From Candidatus Faeciplasma pullistercoris (GTDB taxonomy: Bacteria > Bacillota > Clostridia > Oscillospirales > Ruminococcaceae): a DNA stretch of 64,000 bases. The position numbers were made by a program, and so were the translations under genes. Every line of letters starts with the position of its first letter. Position 1 is the first letter of the stretch. The notes below the pieces were generated by a model that made no database searches, was not told the DNA's origin, and was given only the letters and a program-made list of their open reading frames with translations. Of the stretch, positions 44,624 through 54,571 are shown in pieces. Where the stretch lies: positions 1 to 64,000 of the forward strand of contig DVLL01000010.1 in assembly GCA_018715525.1 (NCBI GenBank), read 5' to 3'.

Positions 44624-45180
44624 TGAACAGCGAGGAAAAGGATACTGAAAAGATAGTGGGCGAGACAGAACCGCAGAAGGCGGAGGCAGCTGCCGCAACC
44701 GAGCAGCCTGAGGAAAAAGACGAGCTCACGATTCTTAAGGAGCAGAACGAGGCTCTGACAAAGGAGCTTTCGGAGTGCAAGGATCAGCATTTGAGGCTGA
44801 TGGCTGAATACGAAAATTTCCGCAAGCGCTCAGCCAAGGAAAGAGCGGATATATATCCGGAGGCGACCGCGAGAGCTATCGAGGCTTTCCTGCCGCTGGC
44901 GGACAATTTTGAGAGAGCTGCCGCTGTCGAGACGACGGACGAAAAGTTCAAGCAGGGAATAATGATGATTTATTCTCAGCTGTGCGAGATACTGAAGACC
45001 CTTGATGTCGAGGTCATCGACCGCGTCGGAGAGGTGTTTGATCCGAATCTTGAAAATGCGGTGGCGCAGGTCACCGACGAAAATCTCGGCGAAAACATAG
45101 TCGCACAGGTTTATCAGAAGGGCTATAAGCGCGGAAATAAGGTTATAAGACACGCTATGGTAGCCGTTGCAAACTGTTAA
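44623..45180 (+). CDS. grpE: nucleotide exchange factor GrpE
   Basis: 185 aa. Acidic N-terminus (to about residue 40), coiled coil (about 42-95), and the family core YENFRKRSAKERAD... EVIDRVGEVFDPNLENAVAQV ... VYQKGYKRGNKVIRHAMV. It drives ADP/ATP exchange on DnaK. Start overlaps the hrcA stop (TAATG). Confidence 0.96.
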   Translation: MNSEEKDTEKIVGETEPQKAEAAAATEQPEEKDELTILKEQNEALTKELSECKDQHLRLMAEYENFRKRSAKERADIYPEATARAIEAFLPLADNFERAAAVETTDEKFKQGIMMIYSQLCEILKTLDVEVIDRVGEVFDPNLENAVAQVTDENLGENIVAQVYQKGYKRGNKVIRHAMVAVANC

Positions 45181-45242
45181 GCCTTTCACATATATATTTA
45201 AAAACGAAATAATTTCTTTATTTGAAAAGGAGTAGATTCAAT

Positions 45243-47075
45243 ATGTCAAAGATTATAGGTATAGACCTTGGTACAACCAATTCCTGCGTAGCCGTTATGG
45301 AAGGCGGCGAGGCTGTAGTAATCCCCAACAGCGAGGGCGCAAGAACAACACCTTCTGTTGTGGGCATTTCAAAGAACGGCGACAGACTTGTAGGTCAGGT
45401 CGCGAAGAGACAGGCGGTTGTAAACTATGAGAACACCGTTCTTTCCATTAAGCGTCACATGGGTTCTGACTATAAGGTAACTCTGGGCGGAAAGAGCTAC
45501 ACTCCACAGGAAATTTCCGCAATGATTCTGCAGAAGCTCAAGACCGATGCCGAGGCATACCTCGGCGAGAAGGTCACAGAGGCTGTAATCACTGTTCCCG
45601 CGTACTTCACCGATGCTCAGCGTCAGGCGACAAAGGATGCAGGACAGATAGCAGGCCTTAACGTAAGACGTATCATCAACGAGCCTACCGCTGCGGCTCT
45701 TTCCTATGGAATAGATAAGGAAGAGGAGCAAAAGGTAATGGTTTACGATCTGGGCGGCGGTACCTTCGATGTATCCATCATCGAGATGGGCGACGGCGTT
45801 ACAGAGGTACTTGCTACCGCGGGCAACAACCACCTCGGCGGCGACGACTTCGATCAGAGGATCATTGACCTTTTGGTATCCGAGTTCAAGAAGACTGAGG
45901 GCATTGACCTCTCCAAGGATAAAATGGCTATGCAGAGGCTCAAGGAAGCGGCTGAGAAGGCTAAGATAGAGCTTTCTAATGTGCCTTCGTCAAACATCAA
46001 CCTTCCGTTCATCACTGCGGATGCAACAGGTCCTAAGCACCTTGATTACACCCTTACAAGAGCTAAGTTCAACGAGATAACCGCCGACCTTGTAGAGGCC
46101 ACCGTAGGTCCCGTAAAGCAGGCGCTTTCTGACAGCGGACTTTCGACGTCAGACATCAACAAGGTTCTTATGGTCGGTGGTTCTTCAAGAATCCCCGCCG
46201 TCATAGACGAGGTAAGAAAGATCACCGGTAAGGAGCCGTTCAAGGGCATCAACCCCGATGAGTGCGTAGCTCTCGGAGCCGCATACCAGGGCGGAGTTCT
46301 TGCCGGAGATGTAAAGGAAGGACTGCTTCTTCTCGATGTTACACCGCTTTCACTCGGACTTGAGACCATGGGCGGCATATGCACCAAGATCATTGAGAGA
46401 AACACCACCATTCCTACTAAGAAGACTCAGATATTCTCTACCGCTGCAGACAACCAGTCCGCGGTTGATATAAACATTCTCCAGGGCGAAAGAGAGTTCG
46501 CCAAGGACAACAAGCAGCTCGGTATGTTCCGTCTTGACGGAATCGCTCCCGCTCCGAGAGGAATCCCTCAGATTGAGGTAACCTTCGATATAGATGCAAA
46601 CGGCATCGTCCATGTATCCGCAAAGGATCTCGGAACCGGCAAGCAGCAGGATATCACGATCACTTCTTCTACCAATATGTCCAAGGAGGACATAGACAAG
46701 GCCGTCAAGGAGGCAGAAGCCTTTGCAGCCGAGGATAAGAAGAAGAGAGAGGATGTAGACGCAAGGAACCAGGCCGATCAGATGGTATTCCAGACAAAGA
46801 AGACCCTCGAGGAGTTCGGCGACAAGGTGTCCGCAAGCGACAAGTCTGATTGCGAGGCCAAGATAGCCGCTCTTGAGGAGGCTCTTAAGGGAACTGATAT
46901 CGAGAGCATCAAGGCAAAGCAGAAGGAGCTTGAGAGCTCTATCCAGGGCATAGCCACAAAGGTATACCAGCAGGCGGCTCAGCAGCAGGCTCAGCAGAAC
47001 CAGCAGGGCGGTCAGAGCGGCAGCGGCAATCCCGACGACAAGGTAGTTGACGCCGAGTTCACAGACGCTAACTGA
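45243..47075 (+). CDS. dnaK: chaperone DnaK
   Basis: 610-residue Hsp70. ATPase signatures [32 protein letters not shown] and [13 protein letters not shown]; substrate-binding domain, linker and a Gln/Gly-rich tail ending [18 protein letters not shown] 45243 follows AAAAGGAG; the longer frame has no ribosome site. Confidence 0.98.
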   Translation: MSKIIGIDLGTTNSCVAVMEGGEAVVIPNSEGARTTPSVVGISKNGDRLVGQVAKRQAVVNYENTVLSIKRHMGSDYKVTLGGKSYTPQEISAMILQKLKTDAEAYLGEKVTEAVITVPAYFTDAQRQATKDAGQIAGLNVRRIINEPTAAALSYGIDKEEEQKVMVYDLGGGTFDVSIIEMGDGVTEVLATAGNNHLGGDDFDQRIIDLLVSEFKKTEGIDLSKDKMAMQRLKEAAEKAKIELSNVPSSNINLPFITADATGPKHLDYTLTRAKFNEITADLVEATVGPVKQALSDSGLSTSDINKVLMVGGSSRIPAVIDEVRKITGKEPFKGINPDECVALGAAYQGGVLAGDVKEGLLLLDVTPLSLGLETMGGICTKIIERNTTIPTKKTQIFSTAADNQSAVDINILQGEREFAKDNKQLGMFRLDGIAPAPRGIPQIEVTFDIDANGIVHVSAKDLGTGKQQDITITSSTNMSKEDIDKAVKEAEAFAAEDKKKREDVDARNQADQMVFQTKKTLEEFGDKVSASDKSDCEAKIAALEEALKGTDIESIKAKQKELESSIQGIATKVYQQAAQQQAQQNQQGGQSGSGNPDDKVVDAEFTDAN

Positions 47076-47092
47076 TAGCTGACTAAGTTTAT

Positions 47093-47135
47093 ACCAATCT
47101 GCCCCTTCCCAAACAGAACGGGCAGATTGGTTATT
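47093..47135 (+). other. stable hairpin between dnaK and dnaJ
   Basis: ACCAATCTGCCC (47093-47104) / GGGCAGATTGGT (47120-47131), followed by TATTGAC and not by a clean T run. It may lower dnaJ transcription or guide processing. Confidence 0.7.
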
Positions 47136-47178
47136 GACTGTATAACGGAAATAACCAACCTATTTGATGGAGTAAATT

Positions 47179-48369
47179 ATGGCGGACAAAAGAGATTACT
47201 ATGAGGTTCTCGGCGTAAGCAAGACGGCTACCGACGAAGAGCTTAAGCACGCTTATCGTACGCTCGCGAAGAAATATCACCCCGACCTTCACCCAGACGA
47301 CAAGAACGCCGAGGCGAAGTTCAAGGAGGTGAACGAGGCGTACGAGGTGCTTTCGGATAAGGAAAAGCGTCAAAAGTACGATCAGTTCGGCTTTGCCGGG
47401 GTTGATCCGAGCTACGGCGCAGGCTCAGGTGCGGGCGCAGGCGGAGCTGGAAGCTACGGAGGAGGCACTGGAGGCTTTGGCGGCTTTGGGGGCTTCGGCG
47501 GCTTTGGAGATGTCGGAGACATCTTTGAAAACTTCTTCGGCGGAGGCTTTGGTTCGCAGCGTTCAAATCCCAACGCGCCGAGGCGTGGTCAGGATATAAG
47601 AGCCAACCTCACCATAAGCTTTATGGAAGCGTGCAAGGGCACCAAGAAGCATGTAAAGATATCGAGAAACGAGGTCTGCCCCGACTGCCACGGCACGGGA
47701 GCAAAGGCGGGAACAAGCGCGGAGACCTGTCCCGACTGCCACGGCTCCGGAACTGTCAGAATAAATCAGCGCACCGCCTTTGGAGTATTCCAGACGACCA
47801 AGCCGTGTGACCGCTGCGGCGGAACCGGAAAGATAATCAAGAGCGTTTGCCCTACCTGCTCAGGCAGGGGAAGGGTAAAGGGAACTCTGAGCCGCGAGGT
47901 TGAGATACCGGCGGGCATTGACGACGGCCAGACGCTTAAGGTTTCCGGAGCCGGAGACAGCGGAGTAAACGGCGGAGGCTACGGAGATCTTAATATAAGG
48001 GTGTCGGTAACGCCGAGTGATTTCTTTGAGAGGGAAGGCTTCGACGTGTATACCGAGATGCCTATTTCCTTCCTTCAGGCTGCGCTCGGCGACGAGATAA
48101 CTGTTCCTACGATAGACGGAAATGTCAAGTACACCGTCCCGGAGGGGACTCAGACCGGTACCGTATTCAGGCTCAGAGGAAAGGGCATAAAGAGGCTTTA
48201 CCGCACCGACAGAGGTGACCAGTATGTGACCGTCAAGGTAGAGGTGCCAAAGAACCTGACGAAGAAGCAGGCCGAGCTTCTTAAGGCGTTCGATGATTCT
48301 CTTGATGAGAGAAACGAAGCCGGCAAGAAAACTTTTTTTGAGAAAATGCGCGACATCTGGAACGGCTGA
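47179..48369 (+). CDS. dnaJ: chaperone DnaJ
   Basis: 396 aa. J domain (1-70) with HPD in YHPDLHPDD, Gly/Phe-rich linker (about 75-128), four zinc motifs [24 protein letters not shown] and CPTCSGRG, and the C-terminal substrate domain. Co-chaperone of DnaK. Last gene of the heat-shock operon. Confidence 0.98.
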   Translation: MADKRDYYEVLGVSKTATDEELKHAYRTLAKKYHPDLHPDDKNAEAKFKEVNEAYEVLSDKEKRQKYDQFGFAGVDPSYGAGSGAGAGGAGSYGGGTGGFGGFGGFGGFGDVGDIFENFFGGGFGSQRSNPNAPRRGQDIRANLTISFMEACKGTKKHVKISRNEVCPDCHGTGAKAGTSAETCPDCHGSGTVRINQRTAFGVFQTTKPCDRCGGTGKIIKSVCPTCSGRGRVKGTLSREVEIPAGIDDGQTLKVSGAGDSGVNGGGYGDLNIRVSVTPSDFFEREGFDVYTEMPISFLQAALGDEITVPTIDGNVKYTVPEGTQTGTVFRLRGKGIKRLYRTDRGDQYVTVKVEVPKNLTKKQAELLKAFDDSLDERNEAGKKTFFEKMRDIWNG

Positions 48370-48404
48370 GCGCTTCAGATCCCGCGCTTCTTCGGCATAA
48401 CTGA

Positions 48405-48470
48405 TTGACAAACCGCATGGGTGTTGATATAATCCAACTGGGCGTGCATGCTGCGTATGGCCTGCACGCC
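48405..48470 (+). promoter_or_regulatory. promoter and leader hairpin of the GH27 gene
   Basis: TTGACA (48405-48410), 17 bp, TATAAT (48428-48433). Right at the predicted start of the RNA, GGCGTGCA (48441-48448) pairs with TGCACGCC (48463-48470). It can be an RNA hairpin or a DNA operator. Confidence 0.7.
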
Positions 48471-48510
48471 TTAAATTATGACATTTACTCAAAAGGGACG
48501 GTTGATAAAA

Positions 48511-49665
48511 ATGCCTAAGAATCTCGGACTTACCCCACCAATGGGCTGGAACTCGTGGAATACCTTTACCGATAAGATCAGCGAGGGGCTCATCAAAGAG
48601 TCCGCCGACGCCATGGTGGAAACAGGACTCAAGGACTGCGGCTATGAGTATATAGTAATCGACGACTGCTGGAGCAAGAGGCAGCGCGATGAAAACGGCG
48701 TGCTTGTCGCAGACCCTGAAAAATTCCCGAACGGAATGAAGGCTGTAGCGGACTATGTACATTCTAAGGGTCTTAAGTTCGGAATGTACTCCTGCGCCGG
48801 AACTCACACCTGTGCTGGCTACCCTGCATCCTTTGAGCATGAGTTTGTGGACGCCAAGACATTCGCCGACTGGGGAGTTGACTTCCTTAAGTACGACTAT
48901 TGCTACAAGCCGGACGGAATGCCGGGAGAGCTTCTGTACAAGAGAATGGCTATGGCGTTAAGAAACTGCGGCAGGGATATACTTTTCTCGGCGTGCAACT
49001 GGGGCGCGGACGGCGTTCACAACTGGATAAGGGAATCGGGAGCTCAGATGTTCCGCTCTACCGGAGACATTCAGGATACATGGAACTCCATTTCCAACCT
49101 TGCAAAGTCTCAGTTCGGCAAGCAGAGCCAGCAGGGAGTTTACTGCTGGAACGATATAGACATGCTGGTCGTGGGAATGCACGGCGGCTCGAACAGCTCA
49201 TGGATAGCGGACGGCATGGGCTGCACCGATATTGAGTACAAGACTCACTTTTCTATGTGGGCAATCATGAATTCTCCTTTGATGATAGGCTGCGACATCA
49301 GGAACATGACTGACGCCACCAAGAATATCCTCATGAACAAGGACATTATTGCCATAAATCAGGATCCCGAGGGCAGGGGAGCGTATGTGCTCAACTCCAA
49401 CGGCTGGGCAGGCGTAAATGTAAAGATACTGGTCAAGGTTCTGGAGAACGGCGATTACGCTATTTGCATGGTCAACTTCGGAGACCACAGAGGAATGGGA
49501 ACCGTGTGCTTCTGGGATATGGGACTTCCGACCGCGTCGGGATATGGCTTTGAGATGTATGACTGCTGGGAGCACAAGAACGAGGGCAAGTTCGCCGAGA
49601 GATACTCATGCGATATCGAGTCCCATGACTGCAAGGTATTAAGAGCCAAGCTCGTCAAGATGTAA
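48511..49665 (+). CDS. GH27 alpha-galactosidase
   Basis: 384-residue glycoside hydrolase family 27 protein, no signal peptide, so cytoplasmic. Motifs: LTPPMGWNSWNTF, VIDDCWSKRQRDENG, FLKYDYCY (nucleophile Asp), RSTGDIQDTW (acid/base Asp), and CAGYPASFEHEF. It releases terminal alpha-galactose from raffinose-type sugars or galactomannan fragments. ATG 48511 is used since homology begins at NLGLTPPMG; an upstream ATG 48478 is possible. It overlaps the next small gene (TAATG). Confidence 0.93.
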   Translation: MPKNLGLTPPMGWNSWNTFTDKISEGLIKESADAMVETGLKDCGYEYIVIDDCWSKRQRDENGVLVADPEKFPNGMKAVADYVHSKGLKFGMYSCAGTHTCAGYPASFEHEFVDAKTFADWGVDFLKYDYCYKPDGMPGELLYKRMAMALRNCGRDILFSACNWGADGVHNWIRESGAQMFRSTGDIQDTWNSISNLAKSQFGKQSQQGVYCWNDIDMLVVGMHGGSNSSWIADGMGCTDIEYKTHFSMWAIMNSPLMIGCDIRNMTDATKNILMNKDIIAINQDPEGRGAYVLNSNGWAGVNVKILVKVLENGDYAICMVNFGDHRGMGTVCFWDMGLPTASGYGFEMYDCWEHKNEGKFAERYSCDIESHDCKVLRAKLVKM

Positions 49666-49868
49666 TGCCAAACTTTGACACCTGTAAAAAGTGCGGCAAG
49701 CCGCTCGGCTCGGACGACATCGCGATATACCGAAAGATGGTTCTTAGGTGCGCGGAGGAGTTTTTGTGCATAGACTGTCTTGCCGAGTATCTTGGAGTCA
49801 GCCGTCAGGCTATCGAGGATAGAATAAGGTACTACCGCGAGAGCGGAACCTGCATGCTTTTTAGGTAA
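49665..49868 (+). CDS. small zinc-ribbon-like protein
   Basis: 67 aa. Two Cys pairs, CKKCGKPLGSDDIAI and FLCIDCLAEYLGVSRQ, suggest one zinc site; the end is RYYRESGTCMLF. A family of unknown function seen in Clostridia. Translationally coupled to the GH27 gene (ATG overlaps its stop). Confidence 0.72.
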   Translation: MPNFDTCKKCGKPLGSDDIAIYRKMVLRCAEEFLCIDCLAEYLGVSRQAIEDRIRYYRESGTCMLFR

Positions 49869-49878
49869 CAGATATATG

Positions 49879-49919
49879 AAAGCCCTGCGAAGACAGCTAT
49901 TGTCTTCGCAGGGCTTTTG
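49879..49919. terminator. bidirectional terminator
   Basis: AAAGCCCTGCGAAGACA/TGTCTTCGCAGGGCTTT with a 5-nt loop, between GH27 unit (+) and ddl (-). Confidence 0.93.
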
Positions 49920-49940
49920 CTAAATTAGGTGTTTTAGATG

Positions 49941-51128
49941 TCAGGCTTTTGTGCCCTTTGCGCCCTTTACTCCGCCGAGGTGAATGCCGGAGAGGACGTT
50001 TGTGTCAAACGCATAGGTGACGCTGTCGCGTTCGCGTTCGCGCTTGAGAGCAAGAGCTATCATCCGGTCAAGGAGCTCCTTGTATGGCACGCCCTTAGGC
50101 TCCCAGAGATAGAAGGAAAGCGAGCCCGGAATGGTATTTATCTCGTTGAGGTAGATGGTGTTCGAGTCGTTGTCTATCATAAAGTCTATTCTCACAACGC
50201 CGTTGCAGCCAAGAGTCTTGAACGCTTTTACCGCAAGCTCCTGTATGTAGTGTGTGTTCTCAGCCGAGATGTCTGCGGGGATTATCCTTTTGGTGCTCGC
50301 CATACCCTTTGAGGACTTTGAGCCGTCGAGATATTTATCGCTGTAGCTCAGTATCTCATCGCCGCTGACAGGGCGCTCGCAGACCGAAGCCTCGGCGCTT
50401 CTGTCGTCTCCGAGGACGGAGCAGTTTATTTCGGTGAGATTAGTTATCGCCCTTTCGACGAGCACTCTTTTCGAGTATCTGAACGCATCCGAAAGAGAAT
50501 CCTCGAGCTTGCTCTTTGAGTCAGCCACGGATATGCCTACGCTCGAGCCGAGGTTTACAGGCTTGACTATCACGGGATAGCCGAAGTTCTTTTCTATGTC
50601 GAGTATAACAAGATTTGAATTGTCGTCAAACTCGTCGGAATGATAGATCCTGCAGTCGAGTACGGGTATGCCGTTCTCTTTGAAGACAGACTTCATGGCG
50701 TATTTATCCATTCCGATCGCCGCGGAGAGTATGTCGCAGCCGACATACGGCACTCCGAGAAGGTTAAGGTATCCTGCCGCCGTACCGTCCTCGACGTTCG
50801 TTCCGTGAACAATCGGGAAGGCAACGTCAACATAGCTGACAAGCGGGTTCTTAAAGAGCTTGTGCTCTAATCTGAGTATTTCAACTCTGCCGCCATGCCT
50901 TGCCATGGTTACGGGGTAGCTTTTTGCGAGCAGACCCTTTATGTCCTTGTAGGCCTCGATGTCGCCTATATGCTCGCCGCAGTACATCTCGCCTGACTTG
51001 GTTATGTATATGGGGATGACATTGTATTTTTCCCTGTCAAGGTTTTGCGCGGCCTGCAAAGCCGAGATAATGGATATCTCGTGCTCCACGCTTTTTCCGC
51101 CGAACATCAGCGCCAGATTTATTTTCAT
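49941..51128 (-). CDS. ddl: D-alanine-D-alanine ligase
   Basis: 395-residue ATP-grasp enzyme forming D-Ala-D-Ala for peptidoglycan. Motifs: LMFGGKSVEHEISIISA at the start, PIVHGTNVEDGTAAGYLNLL, PVIVKPVNLGSSVGIS, EINTIPGSLSFYLW near the end. Longer than the E. coli enzymes, similar to the Van-type/Gram-positive Ddl. Last gene of a three-gene unit with a MurF-like ligase and a hydrolase. Confidence 0.94.
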   Translation of the reverse strand: MKINLALMFGGKSVEHEISIISALQAAQNLDREKYNVIPIYITKSGEMYCGEHIGDIEAYKDIKGLLAKSYPVTMARHGGRVEILRLEHKLFKNPLVSYVDVAFPIVHGTNVEDGTAAGYLNLLGVPYVGCDILSAAIGMDKYAMKSVFKENGIPVLDCRIYHSDEFDDNSNLVILDIEKNFGYPVIVKPVNLGSSVGISVADSKSKLEDSLSDAFRYSKRVLVERAITNLTEINCSVLGDDRSAEASVCERPVSGDEILSYSDKYLDGSKSSKGMASTKRIIPADISAENTHYIQELAVKAFKTLGCNGVVRIDFMIDNDSNTIYLNEINTIPGSLSFYLWEPKGVPYKELLDRMIALALKRERERDSVTYAFDTNVLSGIHLGGVKGAKGTKA

Positions 51129-51149
51129 ATCAATTCTTCCTCTCAGCTA

Positions 51150-52733
51150 TCAATAATTGTCGGGCAAATCATTTTCAAGAAGTATTATCTTACGTCTTCC
51201 GTCGCTTGTCAAGGAGTAGACCTTGTGCATGGCGTCCTGAAGGCTTTGGGCGACATAGATTTTGTCCTCCGGGAAGCCGGCGCTGCTTAAGCCGTCGTAT
51301 ATTGGCTTGGTCTGCTTTTCTCCGACCAGCGCGACAAAGTCGCATACCGCCGCGGCGTCGACGCCGAACTGCCTGTTGAGCTCATATTCCATCTCGCCCA
51401 GCTCTATCATTCCGGGAGTGACTAAAATCTTCATTCCCGTGGTCATAGACAGCGCTTCAAGAGCGGCCTTTGTACCTGACGGATTAGAGTTGTAGGCATC
51501 GTCTATTACCGAGTAGTCGCCTCTATTTATGAGCTGTAGCCTGTGAGGCACACTCTCAAGCCTTCTTACAGCCGGACGGAGCTCCTCCAAGCTTATGCCG
51601 AGGCTGTTTGATACCGCTATCGCGCCGCAGATGTTTACGACATTGTGTCTTCCTATGAGCGCGGTCTTATACTCGCAGCTTTTGCCGTCAGGGGCGTGAA
51701 GAGTGAACTCGGAGCCCCTTTCTGAAATCCTCAGGTCGGTAACATAGTAGCCGGAGTGATCATCAATGCCGTAGGCTATATGCGGGTGGGGATGATTGGC
51801 GGCTTGTATGTTCTCGTCATCCATATTCAAGAAGAGAAGTCCGTCTTGGGGCAGAGAGTCTGCAAGCTCAAATTTGGTTTTTCTTACGTTGTCTATCGTC
51901 TTGAAGCTCTCGAGGTGCATGGGACCCACTGAGGTGATAATGCCGTGCTTTGGGTGGACAATGTCGCATATTTCCCTGATGTCTCCGACGTTTTTCGCTC
52001 CCATTTCGCAAAGAAATATGTCGTGTATCGCGCGAAGCTCACCGCGTATGGTTTTTACGACTCCGAGCGGGGTATTAAAGTTTCCGGGAGTCTTGAGTAC
52101 GTTGTACCTGACGCTTAACAGTGTGTCCAAAAAATACTTGACGCTTGTTTTTCCGAAGCTGCCGGTTATTCCTATGACTATAAGCGAGGGGCAGCTTTTG
52201 AGTATCCTTTTCGCGTCCCTAATGTACATTTTGTTTATACTCAGCTCAAGCGGGCGGTTTAGCATGTTGGCAAAAAGAATGAGAAGCGGAAGAAGCAGCA
52301 GCCAGAGCGAGCATATGGAGATGGCTAAGACCGACAGCTCCGCTCCGAAAATTACAGGGACAAGAAGCGGAAGTATCAATATGACAAAGAGAGTGACTAT
52401 CAGTCTTATCACTCTTTTGGTATATTTGAGCGGAGTTTTGTACGACCTCTTTGGGAGCTTTGTCAGTCCGGATACAAGGAATGCCGCGCAGAAGCAGCCC
52501 GCGGTCACGGCGAAGCCGGCTTCGGTCTTGATGAAAGCAAAACACAGCACGCTTGCTGCAAACAGCGCGAGGTGGCAGCCGAGGTACGCCCTCGAATTTT
52601 TTTTCACCCATTTAAGCTGAACCTTGGGCTTATAGGAGTTGAGCTGGAACATATGGATAAAGAACCTTGCGCCAAGGGCGGCTGCAAAAAGGTAGCATAT
52701 CGAAGCTAAAGCGGAAAAAACTGAGTAAAGCAT
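51150..52733 (-). CDS. MurF-like Mur ligase with N-terminal membrane domain
   Basis: 527 aa. Residues from about 185 contain the Mur ligase ATP site VIGITGSFGKTSVKYFLDTLL, CEMGAKNVGDI, HLESFKTIDNVRKTK with the carbamylated-Lys region, and the C-terminal domain VIDDAYNSNPSGTKAALEAL and VTPGMIELG typical of MurF. The usual MurF N-terminal UDP-binding domain is replaced by about 160 residues with roughly five membrane segments. So the enzyme is probably membrane-bound and acts on D-Ala-D-Ala addition or a related lipid-linked step. Location before ddl supports this. Confidence 0.85.
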   Translation of the reverse strand: MLYSVFSALASICYLFAAALGARFFIHMFQLNSYKPKVQLKWVKKNSRAYLGCHLALFAASVLCFAFIKTEAGFAVTAGCFCAAFLVSGLTKLPKRSYKTPLKYTKRVIRLIVTLFVILILPLLVPVIFGAELSVLAISICSLWLLLLPLLILFANMLNRPLELSINKMYIRDAKRILKSCPSLIVIGITGSFGKTSVKYFLDTLLSVRYNVLKTPGNFNTPLGVVKTIRGELRAIHDIFLCEMGAKNVGDIREICDIVHPKHGIITSVGPMHLESFKTIDNVRKTKFELADSLPQDGLLFLNMDDENIQAANHPHPHIAYGIDDHSGYYVTDLRISERGSEFTLHAPDGKSCEYKTALIGRHNVVNICGAIAVSNSLGISLEELRPAVRRLESVPHRLQLINRGDYSVIDDAYNSNPSGTKAALEALSMTTGMKILVTPGMIELGEMEYELNRQFGVDAAAVCDFVALVGEKQTKPIYDGLSSAGFPEDKIYVAQSLQDAMHKVYSLTSDGRRKIILLENDLPDNY

Positions 52734-52750
52734 ATGTCTCTCCGAAAAAA

Positions 52751-53530
52751 TCAGTATGGAATCTTGAGGAATGAGGATATTGCCCGCGAGCAGAGCTCCG
52801 GCGCCTGCAGGAATGAGTAATGCCCGGCTCCCTGTACCCTGACCAACCCTGCGTCAGGGATAAGCCGCTCAAAGCTTTCGCCGTCCGAAATCGGAGTCGC
52901 GGTATCTGCCGTACCCCAAATCAGAAGAGATGGAACTTGTATTTTGGGGAGCAGCTTGGTAAGGTCTTCATTTACGACCTTTACAAGCGTCTGCCTCATG
53001 ATAGGCGTGGCGTTCTGATAGTCCTCCGAGGCTCTTTTTTTGCGGAGCCGCTCCAAAGTGTCCGGAAACAAAGCCTTTACCGGCGGGCAGGAGAGAACGA
53101 GCTTTCCGCATTTGTATAAAGCGAGGCTGAGCTTTTGCCTTGCGGTCCTTTTCGGCTTTATGCCTGCGGCGTCGATGAATACCGCGTACTTAACGCTAGG
53201 GAGCAATTTATTTGCGAGCAGCTTAATCATCAGCCTGCCGCCGAAGCTGTGCCCGATAAGAGCGACAGGCTTAAGGGAAAGCTGGGATATAAATTTAATG
53301 ACAAACTCGGCGTAGTCGTCTACGCTCCAAGGCTCGGAAGGCTCGTCGCTTTTTCCGAAGCCGGGAAGATCAAGCGCGACAGCTTTGTATTTTTTTGACA
53401 CAGTTGCCATAAGACCCTCGAAAAGAGTCAGGTTTGCGCCCCAGCCGTGAAGGAAGAGTACGCATTCGTCGCTTTCACAGACTCCGGTCGAGGAGTAGTT
53501 TATATTCAGCTTGTCGATATTTGCAGTCAT
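52751..53530 (-). CDS. alpha/beta hydrolase
   Basis: 259 aa. Oxyanion region LFLHGWGANLTLFEG, nucleophile GHSFGGR, Asp in WGTADTATP and His in GAGHYSFLQ complete the triad. Substrate unknown. First gene of the unit with MurF-like ligase (17 bp downstream) and ddl, so a role in cell-wall metabolism is possible. Confidence 0.88.
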   Translation of the reverse strand: MTANIDKLNINYSSTGVCESDECVLFLHGWGANLTLFEGLMATVSKKYKAVALDLPGFGKSDEPSEPWSVDDYAEFVIKFISQLSLKPVALIGHSFGGRLMIKLLANKLLPSVKYAVFIDAAGIKPKRTARQKLSLALYKCGKLVLSCPPVKALFPDTLERLRKKRASEDYQNATPIMRQTLVKVVNEDLTKLLPKIQVPSLLIWGTADTATPISDGESFERLIPDAGLVRVQGAGHYSFLQAPELCSRAISSFLKIPY

Positions 53531-53777
53531 TTTATTACCTCACAGGACTGCTTTGTAGCTCATGAGCAGTCACATACATTGTATTATATCACCTTAGTGT
53601 AGAAATTTCCACTCTTTTTTCAAGAAGAATATCAGCCGATTTTCAGGTTATTTTCCTGTTGACGCTATAATCTGTAAGAGCTTTATCGATTTGCCTTAAA
53701 AAGTGACTATTTTTTTCTTTGCCAACAACTCGGTTTTTGTCATATTGTAGATTTAGTCCGCTTGAGAGCAATATCTC

Positions 53778-53806
53778 TTGCAAAATCTCGATAAATATGA
53801 TACTAT
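53778..53806 (+). promoter_or_regulatory. promoter of the oad operon
   Basis: TTGCAA (53778-53783), 17 bp, TACTAT (53801-53806), 37 bp before oadG. The rest of the 312-bp gap to the hydrolase gene on the other side shows nothing else. Confidence 0.62.
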
Positions 53807-53842
53807 GACTTTAATTTGGGCAATTTGAAAGGAGGAAATCAA

Positions 53843-54160
53843 ATGCCGATATTAGCAGTACAGGAACCGTCAATTCCGCTGGTGGTATTACTTGGTTTGG
53901 GAATGGTCTTTGTTGGCCTTATCTGTATCATCATTATATGCTACCTCCTGGGCGTTATTATCAGACTGCTTCAGGGCAATAGGGATGGCAGCGGCGATGA
54001 ATCTTCGCAGGCTTCCGCACCGGCAGTTACAGCTGTTCCCGCAGTTTCTGCGGATATTGAGAACAGACAGCAGTTTGTAGCGGCGGTTTCCGCAGCAATA
54101 GCAGAAGAACTCGGAACCGATGTTTCCGCAATCAGAATCACATCAATCAAAAAACTTTAA
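53843..54160 (+). CDS. oadG: Na+-pumping decarboxylase gamma chain (OadG-like)
   Basis: 105 aa. One membrane helix (about residues 12-37: LLGLGMVFVGLICIIII), an Ala/Ser-rich linker, and a C-terminal OadG-type end (AAVSAAIAEELGTDVSAIRI). It anchors the complex. ATG follows AAAGGAGG. Confidence 0.88.
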   Translation: MPILAVQEPSIPLVVLLGLGMVFVGLICIIIICYLLGVIIRLLQGNRDGSGDESSQASAPAVTAVPAVSADIENRQQFVAAVSAAIAEELGTDVSAIRITSIKKL

Positions 54161-54185
54161 TCTTACTAAGGAAGGGTAAATAACT

Positions 54186-54548
54186 ATGAAGCATTATCGT
54201 GTAAATGTAAATGGAACCGCATACGAAATAGAGATCGAGGAAATTTCCGCAGACGAGGCTAAGAAGGCTTCAAGCGCGGCTCCCGCAGCCTCCGCGCCTG
54301 TCGCTTCCGCTCCCGCTGCTTCTGTTCCCGCTGGCGGCACAAAAATTTCCGCTCCGATGCCCGGAACTATTCTTTCCGTAAATGTAAGCACAGGAAGCAG
54401 CGTCAAGAAGGGCGACGTTCTTATGATTCTTGAAGCTATGAAGATGGAGAACGAAATAATGGCTCCTAACGACGGAAAGGTCGTATCCGTAAATGTTCAG
54501 AAGGGCGCGTCTGTCAAGACCGGCGACGTTCTCTGCGTATTGGGATAA
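54186..54548 (+). CDS. biotin carboxyl carrier subunit of the decarboxylase
   Basis: 120 aa. An N-terminal part MKHYRVNVNGTAYEIEIEE, an Ala/Pro/Ser hinge (about 28-50) and a biotinyl domain with EAMKMEN, biotin on Lys86. The carrier shuttles CO2 between OadA and OadB. Starts 25 bp after oadG. Confidence 0.94.
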   Translation: MKHYRVNVNGTAYEIEIEEISADEAKKASSAAPAASAPVASAPAASVPAGGTKISAPMPGTILSVNVSTGSSVKKGDVLMILEAMKMENEIMAPNDGKVVSVNVQKGASVKTGDVLCVLG

Positions 54549-54571
54549 TATCTTCGAGAGGTATTTTGTAA

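Noticed and set aside
47093-47135. True terminator between dnaK and dnaJ
   Set aside because: No T run follows the stem, and dnaJ needs transcription from upstream; listed only as a hairpin.
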